Assembly: GCA_034436155.1 (NCBI GenBank)
Contig: DAOTVP010000010.1
Location: forward strand, 291,859 to 355,858
Reading direction: 5' to 3'
Source of the DNA: GCA-2794515 sp034436155
GTDB lineage: Bacteria; Chloroflexota; Anaerolineae; Aggregatilineales; Phototrophicaceae
Length of the DNA: 64,000 nt
Position numbers and translations under genes: made by a program. This document shows, in pieces, positions 7,473-17,300 of the stretch; position 1 is the stretch's first letter; each line of letters begins with the position of its first letter. Below the pieces are notes generated by a model. It ran no database searches and was not told the DNA's origin. It worked only from the letters and a program-made list of their open reading frames with translations.

Positions 7473-8435
7473 TTATTCGGCGAAAATCACCTTCGCGCCT
7501 TCGGTATCAATCTGTGTAGCGATGGTTGTTGCCCCATATCCATGCGCCACATAAAATTCGCCCATCGCTGTAGCGACTTTTGTGGCAATATCAGCAGAAT
7601 CACAAATCGCGCATAATGTCGGACCTGCCCCACTAATCACCAACCCCAATGCACCATGCGATTTTGCCTCTTGGCGAATTTCGTACAAATGAGGCATCAG
7701 ATGAGCGCGTGCAGGCTCGACTACCTCATCCGATTCCATCGCTTTCGCCCATGCTGACCAATCACCTCGATAGAGCGCATCCATAAATCGTGCCATGCCC
7801 GATGTCTGTTTTATCATTGTTTTGAGTGGGATATTCGCGGGCAATACCGCACGCGCTTCGGATGTGAGGACAGAAATATGCGGTGTGACAAGTGCGAAGT
7901 GCATATCATCACGGATAGGCAAGCGCAACACACAATCAGGAGTGATACCATCTACCAACAACAACCCGCCCAATAAGCATGGCGCGATGTTATCGGCATG
8001 ATACCCACTCACCAACGCTTCCCCTTCCATACAAGCGAGGAGCAAATCCTCTTTCTTCATGGGATAACCCAGCAACGCATTGGTAGCGACCACCCCCGCT
8101 ACGGCGCTAGAGGCGCTACTGCCCAATCCACTACCGAGTGGCAATCCTTTTTTGATCGTGACAGCAAAACCATCTCCGCAACCAATTTGTTTGAGGTATG
8201 CCATAATCGCCACAGTCGCCGTATTTTTATGTGCATCGCGTGGCAATTTGCCGTCATCGCCCTCAATATTCACAATCACGACTTCGGATTTATCATGACG
8301 TGAAACCTCGACCACATCACCCAGCGATTGAAATGCCAATCCCATAATATCGAAGCCGATCCCCATATTTGCCATTGTTGCAGGGGCGAAGGCTTGTACT
8401 TTTTGATAGGTGTTTGCGCTAGAATTTATCGCCAA
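7473..8435 (-). CDS. thrB: Homoserine kinase (GHMP kinase family)
   Basis: 320 residues from a TTG start at 8435, chosen because AAGGA lies 8 nt upstream and because the more distal ATG at 8504 would run into the divergent thrC gene. The GHMP ATP-binding motif GLPLGSGLGSSASS is clear, and the N-terminal APATMANMGIGFDIMG and C-terminal VISGAGPTLCAI motifs match ThrB. The enzyme phosphorylates L-homoserine with ATP; the product is the substrate of threonine synthase, encoded divergently 51 bp away. The compact divergent pair covers the last two steps of threonine synthesis. Confidence 0.94.
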   Translation of the reverse strand: MAINSSANTYQKVQAFAPATMANMGIGFDIMGLAFQSLGDVVEVSRHDKSEVVIVNIEGDDGKLPRDAHKNTATVAIMAYLKQIGCGDGFAVTIKKGLPLGSGLGSSASSAVAGVVATNALLGYPMKKEDLLLACMEGEALVSGYHADNIAPCLLGGLLLVDGITPDCVLRLPIRDDMHFALVTPHISVLTSEARAVLPANIPLKTMIKQTSGMARFMDALYRGDWSAWAKAMESDEVVEPARAHLMPHLYEIRQEAKSHGALGLVISGAGPTLCAICDSADIATKVATAMGEFYVAHGYGATTIATQIDTEGAKVIFAE

Positions 8436-8486
8436 AACTGTTATCCTTAATGCAATGCTAATCAAACACCCAAAGAGGTTACACCA

Positions 8487-9791
8487 ATGTCTAGCAAATT
8501 GCAATGTATGGATTGCCAGAAAGAATACCCACTCAATTCAGTCATTTATGCCTGTACAGCCTGTGGTGGCTTGTTGGATGTGCAACATGATATGGCTGAA
8601 CTCAAAAAAAGTGTCACACGCCAATTATTTGATGCCCGTATCGGCACATTCAAAGCCCCCTATAATAGTGGGGTCTGGCGCTATAAAGAACTCATTTATC
8701 CCGATGTGGACGAAAACTTGATTGTCAGCAAACCCGAAGGCAACACTAATTTATACCATGTCCCTAAACTAGCTCAATGGGCGGGTTTAGACACGCTTTA
8801 CTTGAAACACGAAGGCGAAAATCCCACAGGGTCGTTCAAAGATAGAGGCATGACAGGTGGCGTAACTCATGCCCGTGTATTGGGGATGAGTCGCGTATCG
8901 TGTGCCAGCACGGGCAATACATCGGCATCATTGGCATCTTATGCCGCCACTGCCGATATGGAGGGCATTATTTTCTTCGAGAATAAAAATATCGCGTTAG
9001 GTAAACTCTCGCAAGCGGTCGCCTATGGCGCAACGTGTATTCAGATTGATGCCGATTTCGATAAAAATTTAGAGCTGGTGCGCCAAGTCTCTATCCGCTT
9101 AGGGATTTACGCCCTCAATTCGATTAACCCGTTTCGTTTAGAGGGGCAAAAGAGCATCATCATTGAGACGATTCATCAACTCAATTGGCAAGTACCGGAT
9201 TGGATTGTTGTCCCTGGTGGCAATTTGGGTAATACATCTGCATTTGGTAAATCACTATACGAAATGCACCAACTGGGATTGATTGATAAAATGCCACGTA
9301 TCGCTGTCATTCAAGCCAGTGGCGCGAATCCGTTATATCAGAGTTATCAACGCGGATTTGACCAACTCTCACCAGTCAAAGCCAAAACCATCGCCAGCGC
9401 CATCAAAATCGGCAACCCTGTCAATTATCCCAAAGCGATACGCTCGCTCAAATGGACGAATGGCGTGGTCGAGATGGTCACAGACCAAGACATTATGGAT
9501 GCCAAAGCCCTGATAGACCGCGCAGGTATCGGTTGTGAACCCGCTTCAGCGTGTTCATTGGCAGGCGCGAAAAAATTAGTCGAGATGGGTGTTATCCAAC
9601 CACACGAAATCGTGGTCGGGATGCTGACGGGACATGTCCTCAAAGACCCTGATGCGACAATCCGATACCATCAAGATGAATTAGCCGATATTCGGGCAAA
9701 TTATCCCAACCTAATTCATCAGGCGCGTGCCGATGTAGCTGAAATTGAAGCCATCCTCAACCGTGCAAGCGAAAAGGTGATGCAACCATGA
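8487..9791 (+). CDS. thrC: Threonine synthase
   Basis: 434 residues. An N-terminal zinc-ribbon-like segment (Cys7, Cys10, Cys23, Cys26) precedes a fold-type II PLP enzyme. The PLP lysine is Lys118 in NPTGSFKDRGM, and there is an STGNTSASLASYA phosphate/cofactor loop and a PGGNLGNTSAFGK glycine loop. It converts O-phosphohomoserine and water to threonine and phosphate. AAAGAGG precedes ATG 8487. The gene overlaps the following NUDIX gene by 4 bp (ATGA), so the two are co-translated. Confidence 0.95.
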   Translation: MSSKLQCMDCQKEYPLNSVIYACTACGGLLDVQHDMAELKKSVTRQLFDARIGTFKAPYNSGVWRYKELIYPDVDENLIVSKPEGNTNLYHVPKLAQWAGLDTLYLKHEGENPTGSFKDRGMTGGVTHARVLGMSRVSCASTGNTSASLASYAATADMEGIIFFENKNIALGKLSQAVAYGATCIQIDADFDKNLELVRQVSIRLGIYALNSINPFRLEGQKSIIIETIHQLNWQVPDWIVVPGGNLGNTSAFGKSLYEMHQLGLIDKMPRIAVIQASGANPLYQSYQRGFDQLSPVKAKTIASAIKIGNPVNYPKAIRSLKWTNGVVEMVTDQDIMDAKALIDRAGIGCEPASACSLAGAKKLVEMGVIQPHEIVVGMLTGHVLKDPDATIRYHQDELADIRANYPNLIHQARADVAEIEAILNRASEKVMQP

Positions 9792-10333
9792 CCATGATTG
9801 GGGCGAATATCGCTATCATTCAAGACAATAAAATTTTGCTCACCAAACGCGAAGATTTTGAAGTGTGGTGCTTGCCCGGTGGTCAATCAGAAGCGGGCGA
9901 ATCATTGGCACAAACCGCATTGCGTGAAGCCCGTGAAGAGACGGGTTATATCGTCCAGATTGCCCGTCTAGTGGGTGTGTATTCGCGTTTAGGTGGCGGA
10001 ATTGATATTCATGGCGCGTTGTTTGTGGGCGAAATTATCGGTGGCGAGATGAAACCTCAAGCCGAAGAGGTCATTGATATTGGATTTTTTAGTTTGGATA
10101 ATCTGCCCCAACCGATTTTTTGGTGGCACATTCCGCAAATTGAGGATGCGTTAAGCGGGGTTGGTGGTGGGACGGCGGGATGTAGCTATTTTCATCCTGC
10201 CGAAACCGTGACTTCACGCAAGGCACTCTATGAGATGCGGGATAATTCGGGCTTATCGCGCTCAGACTTTTATAAATACTATTTTGAATCGCATACTGAT
10301 AATAAATTCGTGCGCGACATCAAAAACAAATAG
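9788..10333 (+). CDS. NUDIX hydrolase
   Basis: The NUDIX box G-x5-E-x7-REAREETGY is complete (residues about 33-55), so a Mg-dependent pyrophosphohydrolase is expected. The protein has 181 residues, with about 60 residues of C-terminal extension beyond the box domain. The substrate (nucleotide, sugar nucleotide or other diphosphate) cannot be read from the sequence. It starts inside the thrC stop region (ATGA), which implies the same mRNA, but no functional link with threonine synthesis is evident. Confidence 0.9.
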   Translation: MTMIGANIAIIQDNKILLTKREDFEVWCLPGGQSEAGESLAQTALREAREETGYIVQIARLVGVYSRLGGGIDIHGALFVGEIIGGEMKPQAEEVIDIGFFSLDNLPQPIFWWHIPQIEDALSGVGGGTAGCSYFHPAETVTSRKALYEMRDNSGLSRSDFYKYYFESHTDNKFVRDIKNK

Positions 10334-10345
10334 GGTGATGCGTGT

Positions 10346-10369
10346 TGGGGCGCAATAGACAGCGCCCCA
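10346..10369. terminator. Hairpin between convergent genes
   Basis: An 8-bp perfect stem TGGGGCGC (10346-10353) / GCGCCCCA (10362-10369) lies between the convergent NUDIX and PLP-enzyme genes. No long T tract follows on either strand, so it is a candidate terminator or mRNA 3' end stabiliser. Confidence 0.5.
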
Positions 10370-10381
10370 CTTCAACAGAAA

Positions 10382-11632
10382 CTATATCACCGCCAATGCT
10401 TGCTCTAAATCGGCGAGTAAATCATCCGTTTCTTCGATACCGAGCGCAAAGCGCACTAAATTATCCTTGATGCCTAACGCGAGGCGTTCTTCAGTGGTTT
10501 TTTCGTAATAGCTCATCAACGCGGGTTGTTCGATGAGGCTCTCGACACCACCCAAACTCGGCGCGATATAGGGGATTTTCATGGCATCAATAAATTTGCC
10601 CGTCCGATACAAATCACCATCCACCTCAAAGCTGACCACCCCACCGAAGCCTTCCATCTGGGCAACGGCAATGCGATGATCGGGATGCGATTCTAAACCC
10701 GGATACCACACCCGTTGAATTTTGGGATGCGATTCTAAAAATTGCGCCACTGCCAACGCATTAGCATTCTGTTGACGCACACGCACACCGAGCGTCTTGA
10801 TGCCCCTATCCAACAAGAAGGCATTTTGCGGGTCTACAACACCGCCCAACACCCCTCTGGCATCGCGCAGGGCTTTAATGCGGTCTTTGCGTCCAACAAT
10901 CACCCCCGCCAATAAATCATTATGTCCCGATAAATATTTGGTGGCGCTATGTACCACAAAATCAATCCCCCACTCGATAGGGCGTTGATTAATCGGCGTG
11001 GCGAAGGTGCTATCTATCAAGGTCATCACGCGATATTGCCGCCCCAAATAGGCAATGCGTTCTAAATCGGCAATTCGCAAATAGGGATTCGTTGGGCTTT
11101 CAGAGATGATAAAGCGCGTCTTTTTGGGGATAATTGCCGCTTCGAGCGCGTCATAATCGCCATTTTCGACCACCGTGGTTTCGATACCAAATCGCTTGAG
11201 GAAGGTTAAACAGAATTGACGGGTACGCCGATAGCAATCACTCGTCATGACGATATGCGCCCCTGCGGGCAATACCGCCAACAAGATTGATGTGACAGCA
11301 TTCATGCCCGATGAATATAAAACCGCATCTTCGCCACCATCCAACGCCGCAAGGCGCGATTCGACTGCCGCTACAGTAGGATTGCCATAACGCCCATATT
11401 CTTCGCGTTCATGACCATCACCCCATGTTTTGCTTTCCATGAAATCAATCAAATCTTGGGTATCGGCGAAGGTATAGGTTGCGGTTTGGACGATGGGCGT
11501 GTGGAGTGCGTTATAGGCTTTTTTACGCCGAACACCACCATGTACTGCGCGGGTGCTATGCCCGTTAGCACATCGTGGTTCTACTGTTTCTACTTCGTCT
11601 GTATCTGTTGCTACCTCATGAAGAGTTCCCAT
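10382..11632 (-). CDS. metB: Cystathionine gamma-synthase-type PLP enzyme (Cys/Met metabolism)
   Basis: A member of the trans-sulfuration family: RAVHGGVRRKKAYNALHTPIV near the N-terminus, SSGMNAVTSILLA, ESPTNPYLRIADL, the PLP lysine in VHSATKYLSGHND and SLGGVESLIEQPA near the C-terminus. Most likely it joins an activated homoserine with cysteine (MetB) or with sulfide/methanethiol, or acts as a lyase; family members are hard to separate by sequence. The SAM-I riboswitch upstream argues for a role in methionine synthesis. ATG 11632 has AAAGGG about 12 nt upstream; ATG 11665 is an alternative start giving 11 more residues. The symbol metB is a best guess. Confidence 0.85.
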   Translation of the reverse strand: MGTLHEVATDTDEVETVEPRCANGHSTRAVHGGVRRKKAYNALHTPIVQTATYTFADTQDLIDFMESKTWGDGHEREEYGRYGNPTVAAVESRLAALDGGEDAVLYSSGMNAVTSILLAVLPAGAHIVMTSDCYRRTRQFCLTFLKRFGIETTVVENGDYDALEAAIIPKKTRFIISESPTNPYLRIADLERIAYLGRQYRVMTLIDSTFATPINQRPIEWGIDFVVHSATKYLSGHNDLLAGVIVGRKDRIKALRDARGVLGGVVDPQNAFLLDRGIKTLGVRVRQQNANALAVAQFLESHPKIQRVWYPGLESHPDHRIAVAQMEGFGGVVSFEVDGDLYRTGKFIDAMKIPYIAPSLGGVESLIEQPALMSYYEKTTEERLALGIKDNLVRFALGIEETDDLLADLEQALAVI

Positions 11633-11676
11633 TGTGTTAAAAATCCCTTTCTTAAATCTTGCCATATAAACACAAC

Positions 11677-11710
11677 GCCGATTGTTGGTTCATCTTATCC
11701 AACAATCGGC
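11677..11710 (-). promoter_or_regulatory. 12-bp perfect hairpin in the leader between terminator and start codon
   Basis: GCCGATTGTTGG (11677-11688) pairs perfectly with CCAACAATCGGC (11699-11710) around a 10-nt loop. It lies in the leader RNA after the riboswitch terminator and about 45 nt before ATG 11632. It is not followed by a clean T tract on the minus strand (GTTGTGTTTATATGG), so it may be a second control or stability element and not a simple terminator. Confidence 0.55.
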
Positions 11711-11725
11711 AAGGGTATACTCTGC

Positions 11726-11758
11726 AAACAAAAAGTCCCTTTATGCTTAAAGAGACTT
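11726..11758 (-). terminator. Terminator hairpin of the SAM riboswitch expression platform
   Basis: On the minus strand AAGTCTCTTT pairs with AAAGGGACTT around a short loop and is followed directly by TTTTTGTTT. It lies 44 nt after the aptamer, as expected for a transcription-terminating SAM-I riboswitch. Confidence 0.8.
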
Positions 11759-11801
11759 AGCGTCATGTGAACTCTACAAACAAATAGAATTTCATGATAC
11801 G

Positions 11802-11917
11802 CTCTCATCTGTCAGCAGAATGTCCGCCGTCGGAATTGGCACCTTCCCCCCCGCTTTACATTGGGGGTGGTTGCCGCGGTTTCATAGGGCCGTTCCCTCC
11901 ACCGCTCTGGATAAGAG
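11802..11917 (-). promoter_or_regulatory. SAM-I (S-box) riboswitch aptamer
   Basis: Reading the minus strand from 11917, the conserved S-box blocks occur in order: CTCTTATCCAGAG, GGTGGAGGGA, GGCCCTATGAAACC, GGCAACC, AAGGTGCCAATTCC and closing AGATGAGAG, which pairs with the first block to form P1. This is a canonical aptamer of about 116 nt. SAM binding is expected to favour the downstream terminator and shut off the methionine-branch PLP enzyme gene. Confidence 0.95.
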
Positions 11918-12031
11918 TTTTACAATATGAGAACAATAACATAAAACAAAAAATAAATCAACTATCCACACAAAATTCTTAAAATGCGTTATACTGAATA
12001 GCAGATAACAAACGATAGTAGGTGGTTGTAT

Positions 12032-12385
12032 ATGAAATTCAATGTGATGATTATGAGTGGGTCTGAAGATGGGACAACCCTCACCTACGACTCGACACAA
12101 GGTGATGGTCAACAAAGTGATAGCACATGGCAAATTAGTATTGGTCGTAAAGAAGAAAATGACCTGTGTTTACGCAACGACACGTATGTGTCGCGCTATC
12201 ATGCCAATATCATTTTCAGAGATAATCGTTTATGGTTACAAGATTGTGATAGCACCAACGGGACATTTGTCGAAAACGAACACGATTTTTTCGATGACCA
12301 TCCCATCAAAGGCACTATCAGTATCGAAGAAAATCAGTTATTCCGCATTGGACGTACATGGTTGCGAATTCAGGTAATCGAGTAA
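12032..12385 (+). CDS. FHA domain protein
   Basis: 117 residues from ATG 12032 (AGGTGG just upstream). Nearly all of it is a forkhead-associated domain: ISIGRKEENDLCL, YVSRYHANI (the Ser-Arg-x-His phosphopeptide loop), and DCDSTNGTFVEN. FHA domains bind phosphothreonine, so the natural partner is a Ser/Thr kinase or its target. The next two genes, 3 bp and then 61 bp downstream, encode an APH-like kinase fusion and a Ser/Thr kinase-nSTAND-WD40 protein, so this is probably the phospho-reader of that cassette. A TATACT box at 11990-11995 may be its promoter. Confidence 0.92.
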   Translation: MKFNVMIMSGSEDGTTLTYDSTQGDGQQSDSTWQISIGRKEENDLCLRNDTYVSRYHANIIFRDNRLWLQDCDSTNGTFVENEHDFFDDHPIKGTISIEENQLFRIGRTWLRIQVIE

Positions 12386-12388
12386 AAC

Positions 12389-14317
12389 ATGCCAAATATT
12401 CCATACAGAGATATCCTTATCGGTGCAAGACAAGAAGCCTTCAGAATGCGTCACTTCTTTGTGGGCGTAGAGCATTTATTCATCGCCCTGCTCGAAATTC
12501 GTGGGAGTTTGACCAGCAAACTCATGCAAGAGTATGGCTTAGCGCCTGAATATGTGATCGATGCCATCCGCCGTAAAATAGGCAAAGGGAGCAAACAACG
12601 CCTCTGGGCGGGAATTCCCAATACCCCACGAGTCAAAGTCCTCGAAAATATCGCCTATGATATTGCGATGGAAACAGGGCGGGATGAAATTTATGAACGT
12701 GATTTGCTCATCGCCATGCTCGATGAGGGCGATAGCATCCCCTTACGGGTCATTCGTGCGCTCGGTATTACCGATTTTCATGCCCTGCGCGATATGGCAC
12801 AAACATTCACGATTAACAGCGAAACACAACAAGCCTACGTCAAAGTTGAATTCGGCGAGGGGTTTAATCGGGATGAAATGCTCACCAAAGATCAGATGTT
12901 TGTGCTTCGGCGCATGTTCGCCAATTATGCCCAAATTCGTGTCGAATATCGGCTCACTGGGGGATATAGCCAAGCCACGTTATTGGTCGTCACCCCAATT
13001 CGTCCAGACCAACAAGAGGATGCGACTGTCGCCGTTAAACTTCATCATGTGGATGCCATTTTGGATGAGGCACAACGGTATGAATCGCATGTAAAAGCCA
13101 AATTACCGCCCATGACGGCGCGTATTGAAGATAAACCCACCGCGCCCGATTCATCTGATTTAGCGGGCATAAAATACACCCTCATCACTCAAAACAACCA
13201 ACCCCCACGTGATTTACGTGCTATCTTGAATGAATGGGAAGCCGAAAAATTATCCAATTGGCTCACCGACACCTTCTTCCCAACCTTTGGACGCATGTGG
13301 TGGACACAAAATCGTGAATTTCGCTTTCAGGTATGGCGCGAATACGACTGGTTATTACCTCCCATCTTGACCCTCGAATTGGTCAAAGATAAACCCATTC
13401 CACCGAATGCCTATGTGTTACGGATGCCTGTCAAACGTGCCAAACTCCATCGTCTAGATTTTGGGGATACAGTCGCGGTCGAAAATTTCGTCGTGCAAAA
13501 AGTGTATGCCGAGCGCCATGCGATTCAACTCGCCGTTGGGCAAGGCACAGATTCCGCCAGCGCCTATAAAATCGAAATTCGGGGCATAGACTTTAACACA
13601 GACACCTATTATCGGGGTGAAGTGGTCGAAAATGTTGTCGGCACAGTTTGGCAAACACGCGGTCAACAACTCATTAATGCCGTCCGCGCCCTTATCCCCG
13701 ATTTTGATGCCCATAACGAAAAAATCCCTCTCCATGTGGCGGGTCTGGAAAAGATCCCGAATCCTATTTTAATGTATGAAGGGTTACTCGATAGTTTTGT
13801 CAATGGGACAACCGCCACCATTCATGGCGATTTGCATCCGGGCAACATCATGATAGGTCCCAAAGAAAGCGCCTTTCTCATCGATTTTGCTCATACCCGC
13901 GAAGGACACACCATTTTTGATTGGGCAACACTCGAAATTAGCCTGCTCAATGACTACATCATGCCCTATGTCGGCGAATCATGGGATGAAGCACGACGTA
14001 TCGTTGGCTATTTACACCATCTGAATGGTGGCGAATTGCACAATGATATGCCCCAAGCTCTCAAATCACGTTTTGGTGTCTTAAAATCATTACGTGGTTT
14101 AGTCAAATTATGCCTCGCCAATGAACACCAATGGTCAGAATATTATATCGCCCTCGCCTTTTGTAGCCTGCGGGCGCTCACATGGGAAACCGTATCACTT
14201 GCGGGTCGCCGTTTGATGGTCTTGGTGGGCGGATTAGCTATCCACGAATTACGCACACGCTTCCGTCCAAGTGATGATAATACCGAAGATACAGAAGATA
14301 CCTATCGCAGTTTCTGA
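12389..14317 (+). CDS. Clp_N domain fused to an APH-like (aminoglycoside phosphotransferase fold) kinase domain
   Basis: 642 residues. Residues about 1-145 resemble the two-repeat N-terminal substrate domain of ClpA/ClpC (ARQEAFRMRHFFVGVEHLFIALL, then a second half ERDLLIAMLDEGDS), but no AAA+ ATPase follows. Residues about 260-620 form an APH-like kinase region with HGDLHPGN (479-486, catalytic Asp481) and IDFAHT (metal-binding Asp499). The middle is unassigned. Pfam has such kinase-like domains among the ternary-complex-associated (TCAD) families of bacterial signalling and conflict systems; that match is from memory and needs a search. It lies 3 bp after the FHA gene and upstream of the kinase-nSTAND-WD40 gene. 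Confidence 0.75.
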   Translation: MPNIPYRDILIGARQEAFRMRHFFVGVEHLFIALLEIRGSLTSKLMQEYGLAPEYVIDAIRRKIGKGSKQRLWAGIPNTPRVKVLENIAYDIAMETGRDEIYERDLLIAMLDEGDSIPLRVIRALGITDFHALRDMAQTFTINSETQQAYVKVEFGEGFNRDEMLTKDQMFVLRRMFANYAQIRVEYRLTGGYSQATLLVVTPIRPDQQEDATVAVKLHHVDAILDEAQRYESHVKAKLPPMTARIEDKPTAPDSSDLAGIKYTLITQNNQPPRDLRAILNEWEAEKLSNWLTDTFFPTFGRMWWTQNREFRFQVWREYDWLLPPILTLELVKDKPIPPNAYVLRMPVKRAKLHRLDFGDTVAVENFVVQKVYAERHAIQLAVGQGTDSASAYKIEIRGIDFNTDTYYRGEVVENVVGTVWQTRGQQLINAVRALIPDFDAHNEKIPLHVAGLEKIPNPILMYEGLLDSFVNGTTATIHGDLHPGNIMIGPKESAFLIDFAHTREGHTIFDWATLEISLLNDYIMPYVGESWDEARRIVGYLHHLNGGELHNDMPQALKSRFGVLKSLRGLVKLCLANEHQWSEYYIALAFCSLRALTWETVSLAGRRLMVLVGGLAIHELRTRFRPSDDNTEDTEDTYRSF

Positions 14318-14328
14318 TGCTGTTTGGT

Positions 14329-14334
14329 TATAAT
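14329..14334 (+). promoter_or_regulatory. Putative -10 box (GGTTATAAT) of the kinase-nSTAND-WD40 gene
   Basis: TATAAT preceded by GGT lies 45 bp before ATG 14379, just after the stop of the upstream gene. No good -35 is visible. The same GTTATAAT form occurs upstream of several other genes in this window. Confidence 0.5.
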
Positions 14335-14378
14335 AGCACGATTGCTTTTATCATCCTAAAAAACCGAAAAGGCAACCT

Positions 14379-17300
14379 ATGGAAGACCTAAGCGGACGTA
14401 TCATCAAAACTTACGAACTAGAAGAACGAATTGGCATTGGTGGGTTTGGGGTTGTATACCGCGCCTATCAAAAATTGATCGGGCGCGAAGTAGCTATCAA
14501 GATTATTTTGCCCGAATATGCCAATAAACCCGATTTTATTCGCCGATTTGAAGTCGAAGCCCAACTCATCGCCCGCTTAGAGCATCCCCATATCGTACCC
14601 CTCTATGATTATTGGCGCGAACCAAGTGGTGCATATCTGGTCATGCGCTGGTTACGTGGGGGTAGCATTCAAGAACTCATCAAAAAACAAGGCGCGATAG
14701 ATCTTGCGACTATCAGCAAAATACTTACACAAATCAGCGAAGCCTTGATGGTGGCGCATCGGCAAGGCGTTGTTCACCGTGACTTAAAACCCGAAAATAT
14801 TTTACTCGATACCGAAGGCAATGCCTATCTATCCGATTTTGGCATCGCCAAAGATTTAACAGATAATCAAGCCATCACTCAAAATAATGCTATTTTAGGC
14901 TCACCCGCTTATTTATCGCCTGAACAAATTAAAGGCGAAAGTGTCACCGCCCAAAGTGATATTTATGCCATGGGCATCGTTCTATACGAAATGCTCACCG
15001 GCAAACGCCCCTACGAAGCAACATCCCCCGCCACATTGATGTATAAACATCTCAGCGAACCCTTACCCGACATCAACACACATGTAGAGGGGTTGCCAAT
15101 TGAACTCAATATGGTGTTGGCACGCGCCACTGCCAAAGACCCCGCCGAGCGTTACGAGAATATCCTCGACTTTGCACGCGGCTTTCGCCATGCTATCAAA
15201 GAGGTCGAAAGCCCCACGGGGACGCTCATCCTCACCAGTTCTGGTATCAATACGCCAGACCCCGAAAATCCATATAAAGGCTTACGCGCCTTTCAACAAT
15301 ATGATGCCGCCGATTTTTATGGGCGCGAAAGTTTCACCCTCAACGTCATCAATCGCCTGCTCGAAGAAACACCCAACGCTCGTTTTTTAGCGGTTGTCGG
15401 TCCCAGTGGGAGCGGTAAATCTAGCGCCGTCAAAGCGGGTGTTTTGCCCGCCTTGCGCGACAATGCCATCCCAGGATCTAAAGATTGGTTCATTATCGAG
15501 ATGCTACCAGGGCTAGACCCAATGGAAGAACTCGAAGCCGCCTTGCTCAGAATCGCAGTCAATCCACCCGATAGCCTGTTGAATCAACTCATGCAAGATG
15601 AGCGCGGATTGGTACGGGCATTAAAGCGCGTTTTGCCCGATGATGAAACCGAATTGTTGTTGCTCATAGACCAATTTGAAGAATTATTCACCTTAGTGGA
15701 TGAAGAACACAAACGTACCCATTTTATGGATAGCCTCATCACGGCGATTTCTGAACCGCGTAGTCGCTTGCGTGTGATTATCACCCTACGCGCCGATTTT
15801 TATGATAAACCACTCAATTATGCCCGTTTTGGCGAACTCATGCGCCAGCGCACAGAGGTGATATTACCCCTCAATACCGAAGAATTAGAACGCGCCATTA
15901 GCGCCCCCGCTAAACGCGCTAATTTGGTGTTGGAAGATGGCTTGGTGACGAATATCGTTGCCGATGTCAATAATCAACCAGGGGCGCTTCCCCTGCTCCA
16001 ATATGCCCTCACGGAGTTATTTGAACGCCGAAACGGTCTCATGCTCACCAACGAAGCCTATAACGAAATTGGTGGGACGATGGGCGCATTGGCGCGTCGT
16101 GCCGATGAATTGTATGAAGGGTTGGGTGATGAAGGGCAAACCCTCGCCAAGCAGTTATTTTTACGCCTTGTGACATTGGGTGAAGGCACAGAAGATACTC
16201 GCCGTCGTGTTTTACAAAGCGAATTACTCTCTATCGGCAACAACCCAGAAGAAATGCAAATGGTCATCGAAGGTTTTGGGCGCTATCGCCTCCTCACATT
16301 CGACCACGACCCACAAACCCGCAGTTCGACAGTCGAAGTAGCGCACGAGGCGCTCATCCGCCAATGGGGATTATTGCGTGAATGGCTCAATGCCAGTCGT
16401 GAAGATTTACGCATCCAACGCCGCTTGACCGCATCGGTTGAGGATTGGCAAAACTCAAAACAAGACCCCAGTTTCTTGTTGAGGGGTATGCGCCTAGAGC
16501 AAATCGAGGCATGGCAAGCCACATCCGATTTAGAACTGAATGCCGAAGAAGCGCAATATGTCCAAGCCAGTATCGCAGAACGGGAACGCCTCCTCACAGC
16601 AGAACGGGAACGTCAAGCACGCGAGAAATTACTCGAAAAACGGTCTGAGCAACGCTTACGTGCCTTAGTTATTTTCATGAGTGTGGCGGCATTTATTGGT
16701 ATTGCGCTCGCCATTTTTGCTTTCTCACAAAGCCAAGAGGCACAAAATGCACGCAATCAAGCCCTTAAAAACGAACAAGAAGCGCAATTGGCACGTAGTT
16801 TAGCAGAGCAAAGCGCGGCAGAAGCCCGTAGTTTGGCGCTCGCCGCCAATGCCCGTAACGAATTGGTCAATGGCAATTCAACATTGAGCATCGCACTTGC
16901 TTCTGTTGCAGAAGCCAATTATCAGCCCGCCCCTGTCGAAGTCAAACGCATTCTATCTACTGCTATCTTGAACAGTGGTGTCCGCGCCCGTTACGAAGGG
17001 CATACAGGTGCGGTTTTGACCACCGCCTTCAGCCATGATGGACGCTATGGCTTATCTGGTTCAAGTGACGGCACAATTCGCATCTGGGATAACCAATCGC
17101 GCCAATTCGTGCGCGATATATCGCTCGGAGAAACCATCATTACACGAATTGTCTATCATCCAACCGAACAACAATTTGCAGTAGCCACCACCAATAACCA
17201 GATTATCTTATTCTCGCTCGATGGTGAAGAAATCCGCCGTTTTGATGGTCACACCGATATGGTGACAAGCCTCGCTTTTAACGGAGATGGCTCGCAACTG

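Noticed and set aside
8436..8504. N-terminal extension of thrB to ATG 8504
   Set aside because: It would overlap the divergent thrC start and has no family similarity; TTG 8435 has a well-placed ribosome binding site.
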